Assembly: GCA_020426325.1 (NCBI GenBank)
Contig: JAGQQG010000056.1
Location: 1-37,924 of the forward strand
DNA length: 37,924 nucleotides
Reading direction: 5' to 3'
Source: Planctomycetaceae bacterium
GTDB taxonomy: Bacteria > Planctomycetota > Planctomycetia > Planctomycetales > Planctomycetaceae
The notes below the pieces were generated by a model that saw only the letters and a program-made list of their open reading frames with translations, made no database searches and was not told the origin of the DNA. Shown here in pieces: positions 27,601-35,570 of the stretch (position 1 is its first letter; every line of letters begins with the position of its first letter). The position numbers and the translations under genes were made by a program.

Positions 27601-27992
27601 CGATGGCTGCGCTCATTCCGGACGAATACGTCCCGCCCGGCCGACAAAAGATCGACGTCTATCGCAAGATCTCTGCGACAGCCAACATGGCCGAACTGCA
27701 GGACGTCGTTGCCGAGATGCGAGACCGGTTTGGCAAACCGCCGGAAGAAGTCGAATTGCTCATTTCGCTGCGTGAATTGCAAATCCTGGCATATCAATGG
27801 GGGATCGAAGCAATTCGCGAGGAAGATGGTTACATCCTGTTCGTCTATCTCGATCCGCAAAGAATTCATGACCTCGCCGCACGCATCGGCCGGGATTTGC
27901 GGATCGCAGATCGTCACAATGCCTATCTCGTGATGCATGCCGACCTTGAGGGTGAGCCGCTGCTGGAACACCTCAAAGCTCAGTTGAGGTAG
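24693..27992 (+). CDS. mfd: transcription-repair coupling factor Mfd
   Basis: 1099 residues, near the usual 1150. Mfd removes RNA polymerase stalled at DNA damage and recruits UvrA. The N-terminal UvrB-like part contains [29 protein letters not shown] and [32 protein letters not shown]. The RNA-polymerase-interacting domain is around [20 protein letters not shown]. The helicase core has Walker A GDVGFGKT (residues 596-603), DEEQ (697-700) with RFGV, [51 protein letters not shown] and [11 protein letters not shown]. The C-terminal TRCF domain includes [13 protein letters not shown]. ATG 24693 has no good Shine-Dalgarno, but the N-terminus is of normal length. Confidence 0.97.
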   Translation: [1099 protein letters not shown]

Positions 27993-28109
27993 CCGTAGAC
28001 GCGGCCAGACGATCGTGAAGAGTGAATCACCACATCGGAGTTTCTCAGTGTGCCTCAATCTCCGATAACGCGATGGGTCGCATGGAGGCGTCATCACCGC
28101 GCAGAATGT

Positions 28110-28210
28110 GTCATCCCCGCGTATGCCGGGATCCAGCGAGTGCGGTTAACATTTCTTCAAGGTTTTCTCCCATAACAACTGGTCTGGATTCCCGCATGCG
28201 CGGGAATGAC
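28110..28210. repeat. inverted-repeat element, MITE- or REP-pair-like
   Basis: The left arm at 28110-28136 begins GTCATCCCCGCG and ends GGGATCCAG. The right arm at 28184-28210 begins CTGGATTCCCGC and ends GCGGGAATGAC. The arms are 27 bases each and match as inverted copies at about 22 positions. Each arm also contains its own short dyad (CCCGCATGCGCGGG in the right arm). The 47 bases between hold no gene. The arm sequence is of the widespread 'GTCATTCCCGCG...GGGAATCCAG' class of dispersed bacterial repeats. Confidence 0.7.
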
Positions 28211-28350
28211 AGTGCTTATCATGGAAGACCGGTCCTGTGGTGGAACCTTTGATGCGATACGAGTTGCATGCGCACGTAGTTGAGATTTCCCAGACTGAAG
28301 AGGTCATTGACCAGGCAACTACTGCATTGTCAGAGCTAAAAAGACGGGTG

Positions 28351-28372
28351 GGGCAGACATTTCTGTCTGCCC
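28351..28372. repeat. palindromic repeat, copy 1
   Basis: GGGCAGACA-TTTC-TGTCTGCCC is a perfect 9-bp stem with a 4-base loop. It shares the CAGACA/TGTCTG core and loop size with two other palindromes at 28397-28420 and 29963-29984. Confidence 0.75.
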
Positions 28373-28396
28373 GAACTGCTGCTGAGCCATTGACTT

Positions 28397-28420
28397 GGCA
28401 CAGACCGAAATGTCTGTGCC
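28397..28420. repeat. palindromic repeat, copy 2
   Basis: GGCACAGAC-CGAAAT-GTCTGTGCC is a 9-bp stem, followed by ACC as in the third copy. It lies 24 bases after copy 1. Confidence 0.75.
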
Positions 28421-28770
28421 ACCCTAAAACTGAGCATTGACAGAGCACTGCCGCAGTAGTTCCGGTCCTTCCAATTGATTGCTGCAGGCTTGATTGCGGA
28501 CATTCGGTTTAGAACAGGTCAACCTGGGGGCATGGGCAATCTGCGACTTGGCCCCATTCGGCAGTTACCGCGTGAAATGGCAGCAAACTGGTGTCGCGTG
28601 GCGGGTTCGGGCGAGGGGAACGTGTTTCGGTCTTGCTCGGTGCTGACGGGGTGTCGTATCTTTCGCCGCCTCTTCTTGAGGTCATATCGTCCTTTCCCCA
28701 TCGGGACCCCGACATTTTGCAACTTCCATCGTTCGATGGCTGCGGTCAGGGATCTTCCCAATCATTCCGT

Positions 28771-29949
28771 ATGAAACGTTTCCTCTCAGATCCGGGCAAT
28801 GGCCCGCTTGATTGCCTGCTGGAACTGGCATCTGTTGCCATTCTGGTATGTGCGGGATGTTCCGGGCGGAGCGTGACGGCTGACAATCCGGTCGTCGGAA
28901 TGATTCCCCCTCGGATGGCAGTCGCAGAAAACGCTGCTGAAGTCACGAGGACACAGGATCCAGACAGTACTGTCAAGCAGGTCGGCCACGTTGATGGATC
29001 AGACAAGCCACTCTTCGATGGAGAGTTGTCCGAGGTCGCTGCAGTCGTTAACGGCACCCCCATTCTGGTCGCCGACGTCCTGGAACCATTTGCGTCTAAC
29101 CTTGCCAAGGCCAAGCTGTCCCTGTCACCGGAAGAATTCACGAAGGTGCGTGAGCAGGCGATTCGTCAGTCACTGCCTCACATGATTGATGAGGCCGTTC
29201 TCGCTGATTCAGCACTCAGCAAACTGGGGGCAGAACAGAAGGAACAACTCGAACAGCAGCTGGACACTTTTTTCTCGCAGAAGCTGGAGGATGTGAAAGC
29301 TCAGCAGGGGGTCGGGACACTTGCTGAGTTGGAAGCCGTGATGCAGCAGCAGGGCACGACCCTGAGTAACGTCCGGCGTGCGTTCGGACGACAGCAACTG
29401 GCCGGACAGGCTTTGATGCTCAATATGCCGACCACCCCGGTCGTCACGCGTCCCGAACTGTTGGCCGAGTATGAAAAAAGGATTGACGAATACAAACAGC
29501 CCGCCCAGGTCAAGTGGCAACAGATCTGGATTGCCTATGACAAACACGGCGGCAAGTCAAAAGCACTCGGCGTTCTCGATGCTGCCATCGCAGAGTTGAA
29601 GAATGGTACTGACTTCTCCACCGTGGCTCGCAAGTATTCTGATGGTGTGATGGCGAAGGACGGCGGCAACTGGGATTGGACCCAGAAAGGCAGTCTGGCT
29701 GACGAGGAGATCGAACGGATGCTGTTCGAACTCAACGTGGGCGAGATCGGTCAGGTGGTCGCTGGCAAGCAGGCCTACCACCTGGTCCGCGTGACCGACC
29801 GGCGCCCCGACCGGATCAAGCCATTTGAAGAAGTCCAGAACGAGATCCGCGAGGAGATTCTTGCGGAATGGAAGAGTGGAGTTGAAGCAGACATCATCAA
29901 GAAATTGAAGAAGGATGCGGTGATCACAACGATGTTCGATGCCTCTTGA
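28771..29949 (+). CDS. exported parvulin-type peptidyl-prolyl isomerase (PpiC/SurA-like)
   Basis: 392 residues from ATG 28771 (MKRFLSDPGNGPLDCLLELA). A hydrophobic signal segment ends in ILVCAGC, an imperfect lipobox, so the protein may be a lipoprotein. Residues 85-250 are SurA-N-like helices (VAAVVNGTPILVADVLEPF, then QAIRQSLPHMIDEAVL). The parvulin domain lies near residues 240-345, with QIWIAYDKHGG, FSTVARKYSDGVMAKDGGNW, LFELNVGEIGQVV and YHLVRVTDRRP. The charged C-terminal helix ends DAVITTMFDAS. Such proteins chaperone outer-membrane or secreted proteins in the periplasm. The secretin gene follows on the same strand, a possible client. The frame is open from 28591, but that extra part is not conserved in type. 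Confidence 0.9.
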   Translation: MKRFLSDPGNGPLDCLLELASVAILVCAGCSGRSVTADNPVVGMIPPRMAVAENAAEVTRTQDPDSTVKQVGHVDGSDKPLFDGELSEVAAVVNGTPILVADVLEPFASNLAKAKLSLSPEEFTKVREQAIRQSLPHMIDEAVLADSALSKLGAEQKEQLEQQLDTFFSQKLEDVKAQQGVGTLAELEAVMQQQGTTLSNVRRAFGRQQLAGQALMLNMPTTPVVTRPELLAEYEKRIDEYKQPAQVKWQQIWIAYDKHGGKSKALGVLDAAIAELKNGTDFSTVARKYSDGVMAKDGGNWDWTQKGSLADEEIERMLFELNVGEIGQVVAGKQAYHLVRVTDRRPDRIKPFEEVQNEIREEILAEWKSGVEADIIKKLKKDAVITTMFDAS

Positions 29950-30558
29950 GAGGCCCAGCTTTGCACAGACAGGAATGTCTGTGCCACCAAATCAACAGAT
30001 GCAATCCGCAATACTTCAGAGACAATCAGCGATAAGACAACTCGAAAACGGCAGCTCTCGCCGAACGAATCGACGAAAGCCATCAAAATCAGCAAGTTTC
30101 AGGAAAACCAATTGACCCCTTCATCGGGGATGGGCTATCTAGCCAGCGGACATATCCCGGAGTCTCGACGAAAACCGCGTCACATGGTCGCGATTCCGGC
30201 AAACTGAGTTGACGGCCTCTTCAAACCGTCTGTGACGTCCTCTCTCACCTCACGATTTTCCCAACAGACAACTCGATCAGATCGGACGCTCCTGGCAGCG
30301 ATCCATGCGGACCATGTCCCGTCGCAGGAAGTGACGTGCAGGTTTCGCAGGGTCCAGCCTCGCGACCGGCATTTCCCCCTCATCTGAAATCCACCGGTAG
30401 TCACAGTCATGACGCGATCCTCCTCATCGACGAACGATCATCGCATTGGTTCCCCTGGGCCTGATCATCCCGCGTCACCGACCGTGACACCCGAGCCGGG
30501 TGTTCGATCTGCAGCCACACGTCTTACCCCTCCAAGGGGCTTCAAGAAGGAGCGTACC
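29950..30558. other. intergenic region before the secretin gene
   Basis: About 600 bases up to the preferred secretin start. It contains palindrome copy 3 (29963-29984) right after the isomerase stop and presumably the secretin promoter, which I could not place with confidence. The in-frame stretch 30409-30558 reads MTRSSSSTNDHRIGSPGPDH and onward as Pro/Ser/Thr-rich sequence without a signal peptide, and is probably untranslated. Confidence 0.4.
29963..29984. repeat. palindromic repeat, copy 3
   Basis: GCACAGACA-GGAA-TGTCTGTGC is a perfect 9-bp stem with a 4-base loop, 14 bases after the isomerase stop codon. It may double as a transcript 3'-end structure, but no T-run follows. Confidence 0.75.
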
Positions 30559-33500
30559 TTGTTTCGATTCATCGGACTCATCTCCTGTTGCGGTCTCGCT
30601 GCCGCAACGTTGTGGCTCGCGAACCTGACACGGGCCGAAGAAGATTTCTCGGAAGCGAATCCCTTCGCGGAGGCACCCTCGGCCTCGACGGCCAAGCCGG
30701 CTGCCGAACCGAATCCCTTCGCGGCTGATTCGGCCATGACTCCCATCGCCTCCTCCGAGCAAACCTCGGCCAGCACGGATGTGTCCCGTCGCAGGGTTGA
30801 TGACCGGATGCGACAGGCTCGCCTGGCTGCACGTCAGGGAGACCTGAGTGAAGCCCTGCGACTGGCAACCAGTGCTCAACACATGGCTCGCCAGTTCGGC
30901 GTCACCTTCAAACCAGGCGAACAGACACCAGACAGTCTGCTGTCGGCATTGCGTTCACCGGGATCAAACGGAACCACTCAAGTTGCCGAATCTTCAACTC
31001 CCGCGATGACTGGCGATGCCGATCAGCGTGAGTATGCCACCCTCCTGTTGCAGTCGGCAAGAAGTCATCTTGAAGCCGGTGAGTTAGAGGCTGCTCGCCG
31101 AGAGGCTCTGCAGGCTCAGGAAGTCAACGTCGCCTACGGTCCGAATGAACTTCAGCCCAAGCACATCCTTGAGGCCGTTGCCCGGATGCAGCCCGCATCT
31201 CCCAAGGGACCGTCGGACGCATTCCTCGCAGAATGGGAAACATCCTCGACTGCGTCAGAGACCATCCAAACCGCTGCTTCCATCCCGGCAAGTTCTACGG
31301 AACAGTCAGATCGGACACCGAAGGACGAAGCTCAGCAACTTCTCAAGTCTGCCCGCCGAGCGATCACCCAGGGTGACCTCGATGCAGCTCGTTCCTACGC
31401 ACTGGAAGCTCAGCAGCTGAATGCCAGCTATGAATTGTTTGAAGACACTCCAGAATACGTTCTGGCAGAGATTGAGCGGAGTTCGAACACCTCCATCATC
31501 AGTGCGAAGCCGATGACCGCACAGGTGGCGGAGACTCCTGCCCAAGCAGCAGAGACTCGTTCCGAAGCTGAGGAGCTGGTGAAAGAAGCCCGTGAACTGC
31601 TCGCCGTCGGAGACATGAACGCTGCTCGCGAGAAGGCGATGGCTGCTCAACAGCTCAACGCAACCTTCCCGCTGTTCAGCGATCGTCCGGAACTCGTCCT
31701 GCAGGACATCCGCGACACCGAGAACAGCAACATGATCGCTCAGGCACCTGCCTCAGCAGCAGGTCCCCCGCGTCCCACACACACTATGGCTCCCAGCCAG
31801 GAGAAGCAACAGGCCCTCGCACTGGTCTCGGAAGCTCGCGAATTGTTGAAGGCAGGCAAGTTTGACGAAGCCCGTGAGAAGGCCAAGTCTGCCTCGCAGA
31901 TGGAAGTGACCTACGAGCTCTTCGAAGATCGTCCGGAAATCGTGATGCAGGACATCGCACGACTTTCGCCTTCCGACAAGGACGTTCATCAGACAGGCTT
32001 CCTGGCGGATGCCCACAAGGAGCAGAAGCAGACTCCGTCCGAAACATCCAACCCCTTTCCGGAACCGGCTCCTCGTCGTGATTCAATGATCGTCACGGCC
32101 AGTAGCGGCACCGGTCAGGATTTCTACAAGCAGGGTATCAGTCACATGCAGGCGGGTCAGCGTCAGGCAGCATATGACGCCTTCATGCAAGCCTACAACG
32201 ATCGAGACGACTTGACCGAGTATCAGGTTCAGCAACTTCAGGACCTGCTTCGCTCGCTCGCACCGAATCGCGAAATCCAGCAGGTCGCCGGATTTCTGGA
32301 TCTGCCCGGTGACGCACCGACACTGGAGCCTAAAGTGCTCGATGCGGCTGTTCAACAGCACACCGCCAAATACGATCGGACTCGCCAAGAGGTCATGAAC
32401 ACGATCTTCCGTGCAGAGCGGATGCGTGACGACAAGCCGGAACAGGCTATCGAAATGATCGACAGCGCGATTGCGAATGTCGAAGGCAGCGACCTTGCAC
32501 CACAGCAGGCTGCTCCTCTTCTGCGATCACTCAAGAGCAGTCGTGACTCCATCGATTCCTACATGGCCCAACGAAAGCCACTGTTGGACCTTGAGCGTCG
32601 CAATACGGAAACTCGCTCGCTGATCGACCAGGAGATTGCAACCAAGATTCGGGTCGAGCAGGAGATTGCCGATCTGGTTGACAAGTTCAACGAACTGATG
32701 GACCAGCGGCGTTACGCCGAAGCCAACGTCGTCGCCAAGCAGGCGAAAGAATTGGATCCGGAAAACACGGCCGTCATCAGCATGGAACTGAAGAGTAAAT
32801 TCGCCTACCGCGTTGACCGCAATGAAGACCTGAAAGAACGCAAGGAAGAATCCTTCTGGAAGCAGCTGGATGACGTCGAGCGGGCAGCGATTGCGAACGT
32901 GGATGATGATCATCCGATGTCATTCGATGCCAAGCGATGGGATGACATCATCAAGAACCGCAAGCCGGTGACGGATGCTCTGGAGCGAACCGAGGAAGAG
33001 ATTCGTGTCCAGGAGAGTCTGACTCGCCAGGTGTCTCTACACTTCAACGATGCTCCTCTCCAGGAGGTCATCCAGGACATCGCCACCAACGCCAACATCA
33101 ACGTAGTGCTCGATGATTTTGGTCTTCAGGACGAAGGCGTGAGCACGTCCACTCCGATTACGATCAATGTCGAGGGGATCAGACTGCAAAGTGCCCTCAA
33201 TCTGATCCTCAAGCCCATGAATCTCGATTACACCATCGAGGATGAAGTGCTGAAGATCACCAGTCGGATGCGTCAGCAGGGTGAACTCAAGGTCGTGGTC
33301 TATCCTGTCGCTGACCTGGTTGTGCCGATTCCGTCACAGGCTCCCGAAGAACAGTTCCTGCCATCGGGTGGCATGACTCTGCCAGGCTTCGGTCTCGGAG
33401 GCGGGCAGATGAGTCTCGCGAGTCGCGGTGGCCAGCAACGCAATCGTGGTCAGTCCTTCAATCAGATTTCCGATAATCTGACCGGCAATCCTGCGATGGG

Positions 33501-35097
33501 ACTCGGAGGTTTCCCCGGCCAGCAAGATCTGGGAGGCCCGTCACAGGATAACTTTGACTTCCAGGGTCTCACCGAGTTGATCACGACGACCGTTGCTCCT
33601 GACACCTGGCAGGAGTACGGAGCCGACGGCATGATCAATCGTCACACAACCACGTTGAGCCTGGTCATTCGCCAGACACAGCGTGTCCATCAGGAAATTG
33701 CGGATCTGCTTGCTCAGCTGCGACGTCTCCAGGATCTGCAGGTGACGATTGAGGTCCGGTTCATCACAGTCTCTGACCGGTTCTTCGAACGGATCGGAAT
33801 CGACTTCGATTTCAACGTCAACGACAGCATCGGAGGCCCGGCCTACGACAACCAGTTCCTCCCCTTGGCTCCATTCGGGGCAGTTGACCCCATCAACGGT
33901 GGTCCCGGGGGTGTCCTTTCGGGACAGCAAGGCCAAACCGGTGGTGCGACAGGAGGAGCAGCGGGCGGAGCGGCTGGCGGAGCAGCAGGAGGAGCGGCCG
34001 GCGGAGTTGGTGGAGCGGCTGGTGGCCAGCAAGGTCAGCAGGGAGCGACTGGATCGTTTGGGACACCTGTGTTGCCATTCTCTCCGGGTCCACAACTCAA
34101 TACGGTTGGCCGTGATAACTGGGGCAACGGCACGGTCGTCGGTATGGTTAATCCAACGACCTTCAGCTCAGACCTCGATATCCCCTTCCGTCAAGGATCC
34201 TTTGAGCTGGGTGTGCCTGAATTCGGTGGATTCGATCCGCAAGCGGGAATCAGCTTCGGCATGGCTATCCTGAGCGACATTGAGGCGTTCCTCTTCGTCC
34301 AGGCTGCTCAAGGTGATGAACGGTCAAACCTGATGTTCTCACCGAAGATCACTCTGTTCAATGGACAGATCGGCAGCGTCAGCAGCTTTGTCGCACGTCC
34401 ATTCGTGACAAGTGTGGTCCCTGTTGTGAGTGCCTTTGCTGTCGGTTTCCAACCAGTGATTACACAAGTTCCTGATGGTATCTTCATGACTGTTCAGGCA
34501 GTTGTCTCAGCTGACCGGCGCTATGTCCGACTCGCTGTGAGTCCGAACTTCACCAACGTGACAGACGTCTTCACCTTCTCCTTCGTCAGCGGTGGCGGTG
34601 GTGGTGGAGTCGGTGGCGGCGGTGGTGGTGTTGGCGGCGGCGGTGGTGGCTTTGGCGGAGGTGGCATCGGCGGCGGCGGTGGTGGCGGTGGCATCGGCGG
34701 CGGTGGTGGCGGTGGCATCGGCGGCGGTGCCGGTGGTGGTGTCGGTGGCGGTGGTCGCGGTGGTGTCGGTGGTGGTGCCGGTGGCCAGCAAGGTGGTCAG
34801 CAAGGCCAGCAAGGTGGCACCGGCGGTGGAGCCATCACGGTCCAGCAGCCCGTCACGGAACGAGTCAACGTTCAGACCGTCGTCAGCGTACCCGATGGTG
34901 GTACCGTTCTGCTGGGTGGTGTCAAGCGGTTGCGGGAAGGACGCAGCATGAACGGAGTGCCCGTCCTCAACAAGATCCCCTACATCAGCCGTCTGTTTAA
35001 GAACACCGGCGTAGGCAGGGAAACGGAAAGCCTGATGTTAATGGTCACCCCCCGGATCATTATTCAGGAAGAAGAGGAGGAAAACCTCGGCCTGTAA
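30559..35097 (+). CDS. giant secretin (type II/III secretion or type IV pilus outer-membrane channel) with helical repeats and glycine-rich inserts
   Basis: 1512 residues from TTG 30559, chosen because AAGGAG (30547-30552) lies six bases upstream and translation then begins with a signal peptide (MFRFIGLISCCGLAAATLWL, then ANLTRAEED). ATG 30409 is the in-frame alternative, without a ribosome site. Five repeats of about 54 residues (near 30799-30957, 31024-31188, 31321-31482, 31558-31719, 31804-31965) share the pattern A..LL..AR..L..GD...AR..A..AQ.LN..Y.LF.D.PE.VL.DI, a TPR-like helical solenoid. Further coiled helices follow. An N0/STN domain lies at 33028-33270 (VSLHFNDAPLQEVIQDIA). The secretin core starts near 33570, with inserts of Gly-Gly-Ala (33901-34040) and nearly pure glycine (34591-34840). 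The C-terminal signature is VPDGGTVLLGGVKRL, GVPVLNKIPYISRLFKN and ESLMLMVTPRIII. Most GspD proteins are 600-700 residues. Confidence 0.93.
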   Translation: MFRFIGLISCCGLAAATLWLANLTRAEEDFSEANPFAEAPSASTAKPAAEPNPFAADSAMTPIASSEQTSASTDVSRRRVDDRMRQARLAARQGDLSEALRLATSAQHMARQFGVTFKPGEQTPDSLLSALRSPGSNGTTQVAESSTPAMTGDADQREYATLLLQSARSHLEAGELEAARREALQAQEVNVAYGPNELQPKHILEAVARMQPASPKGPSDAFLAEWETSSTASETIQTAASIPASSTEQSDRTPKDEAQQLLKSARRAITQGDLDAARSYALEAQQLNASYELFEDTPEYVLAEIERSSNTSIISAKPMTAQVAETPAQAAETRSEAEELVKEARELLAVGDMNAAREKAMAAQQLNATFPLFSDRPELVLQDIRDTENSNMIAQAPASAAGPPRPTHTMAPSQEKQQALALVSEARELLKAGKFDEAREKAKSASQMEVTYELFEDRPEIVMQDIARLSPSDKDVHQTGFLADAHKEQKQTPSETSNPFPEPAPRRDSMIVTASSGTGQDFYKQGISHMQAGQRQAAYDAFMQAYNDRDDLTEYQVQQLQDLLRSLAPNREIQQVAGFLDLPGDAPTLEPKVLDAAVQQHTAKYDRTRQEVMNTIFRAERMRDDKPEQAIEMIDSAIANVEGSDLAPQQAAPLLRSLKSSRDSIDSYMAQRKPLLDLERRNTETRSLIDQEIATKIRVEQEIADLVDKFNELMDQRRYAEANVVAKQAKELDPENTAVISMELKSKFAYRVDRNEDLKERKEESFWKQLDDVERAAIANVDDDHPMSFDAKRWDDIIKNRKPVTDALERTEEEIRVQESLTRQVSLHFNDAPLQEVIQDIATNANINVVLDDFGLQDEGVSTSTPITINVEGIRLQSALNLILKPMNLDYTIEDEVLKITSRMRQQGELKVVVYPVADLVVPIPSQAPEEQFLPSGGMTLPGFGLGGGQMSLASRGGQQRNRGQSFNQISDNLTGNPAMGLGGFPGQQDLGGPSQDNFDFQGLTELITTTVAPDTWQEYGADGMINRHTTTLSLVIRQTQRVHQEIADLLAQLRRLQDLQVTIEVRFITVSDRFFERIGIDFDFNVNDSIGGPAYDNQFLPLAPFGAVDPINGGPGGVLSGQQGQTGGATGGAAGGAAGGAAGGAAGGVGGAAGGQQGQQGATGSFGTPVLPFSPGPQLNTVGRDNWGNGTVVGMVNPTTFSSDLDIPFRQGSFELGVPEFGGFDPQAGISFGMAILSDIEAFLFVQAAQGDERSNLMFSPKITLFNGQIGSVSSFVARPFVTSVVPVVSAFAVGFQPVITQVPDGIFMTVQAVVSADRRYVRLAVSPNFTNVTDVFTFSFVSGGGGGGVGGGGGGVGGGGGGFGGGGIGGGGGGGGIGGGGGGGIGGGAGGGVGGGGRGGVGGGAGGQQGGQQGQQGGTGGGAITVQQPVTERVNVQTVVSVPDGGTVLLGGVKRLREGRSMNGVPVLNKIPYISRLFKNTGVGRETESLMLMVTPRIIIQEEEEENLGL

Positions 35098-35141
35098 GAC
35101 GGCTGACTGATCCTCCGCGGACCTTCGCGTCACGGGTCCTT

Positions 35142-35183
35142 GACCGCTGCAAGTTGCGGGTAACTTGCAGCGGTCTCTTTTTT
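35142..35183 (+). terminator. very strong rho-independent terminator of the secretin gene
   Basis: GACCGCTGCAAGTT and AACTTGCAGCGGTC form a perfect 14-bp stem (35142-35155 with 35162-35175) around the loop GCGGGT. TCTTTTTT follows. It starts 45 bases after the secretin stop codon. Confidence 0.95.
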
Positions 35184-35253
35184 GGCCGACATCAGTGAGA
35201 TAACAGATGATCTTCAGTGGTGAGCCGAAACCACATTGCTCCCTAAAATGGAA

Positions 35254-35300
35254 TGTCTCCGTTGCATCGCTCACCTCAGGTGAGCAACACAACGGAGACA
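35254..35300. repeat. long two-part palindrome of unknown role
   Basis: TGTCTCCGTTG (35254-35264) pairs perfectly with CAACGGAGACA (35290-35300). Inside, after a 4x4 internal loop (CATC/AACA), GCTCACC pairs with GGTGAGC around a TCA loop. No T-run is present on either strand. It lies between the secretin terminator and the end of the convergent small gene. Confidence 0.8.
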
Positions 35301-35330
35301 GAACACGATCTGACGTTCAGAGTATCGCGT

Positions 35331-35570
35331 TCAATTCCAAGATGACTCTGACGAATCGTCCTCAGCCACTGCCTCATTCCACTGTTGGAATGCCTGGTAG
35401 AGGTCCGAAGAAATGATCACCGCGTCGCGAGTTCCGATCTCGATGTTGAGGTCGAGTTCGGCGAGAACCAGACGCAGTTCGCGGGCGAGGATGAGTGGAG
35501 CGACGAGCGTGCGCACAGGCAGTTCCTCAGACTCCAGCAATTCGATATCGGCATGCGATGTGGGCAGCAT
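35331..35570 (-). CDS. small protein of unknown function
   Basis: 79 residues, preceded by GGAG six bases before ATG 35570. Codon third positions are strongly G/C-biased like the surrounding genes, supporting a real gene. The product (begins MLPTSHADIELLESEELPVR) has a hydrophobic, helix-like middle (TLVAPLILARELRLVLAELD) followed by an NIEIGTRDAVIISSDLYQAF segment and an acidic end. No family recognised. It overlaps the upstream small open frame by 44 bases. Confidence 0.6.
   Translation of the reverse strand: MLPTSHADIELLESEELPVRTLVAPLILARELRLVLAELDLNIEIGTRDAVIISSDLYQAFQQWNEAVAEDDSSESSWN

Larger units (their letters stand above)
27993..28770. other. intergenic region with palindromic repeats, no supported gene
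   Basis: 778 bases between mfd and the isomerase gene. It holds a pair of inverted 27-base repeats (28110-28210) and two related palindromes (28351-28372, 28397-28420), each listed separately. The remaining open frames here translate parts of those palindromes or give featureless products. The isomerase frame is open from 28591 but the conserved start is at 28771. Confidence 0.6.

Noticed and set aside
28351..28420. CRISPR-like repeat pair
   Set aside because: Two palindromes 24 bases apart with different sequence; no regular repeat-spacer pattern, no cas genes.
34507..34951. Thr/Ala-, Pro- and Val-rich frames over the polyglycine insert
   Set aside because: Other-frame translations of the GGTGGCGGT repeats in the secretin gene.
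35254..35300. Integron attC site
   Set aside because: It is a two-part palindrome, but the ends are not the RYYYAAC/GTTRRRY core sites and no integron integrase is present.
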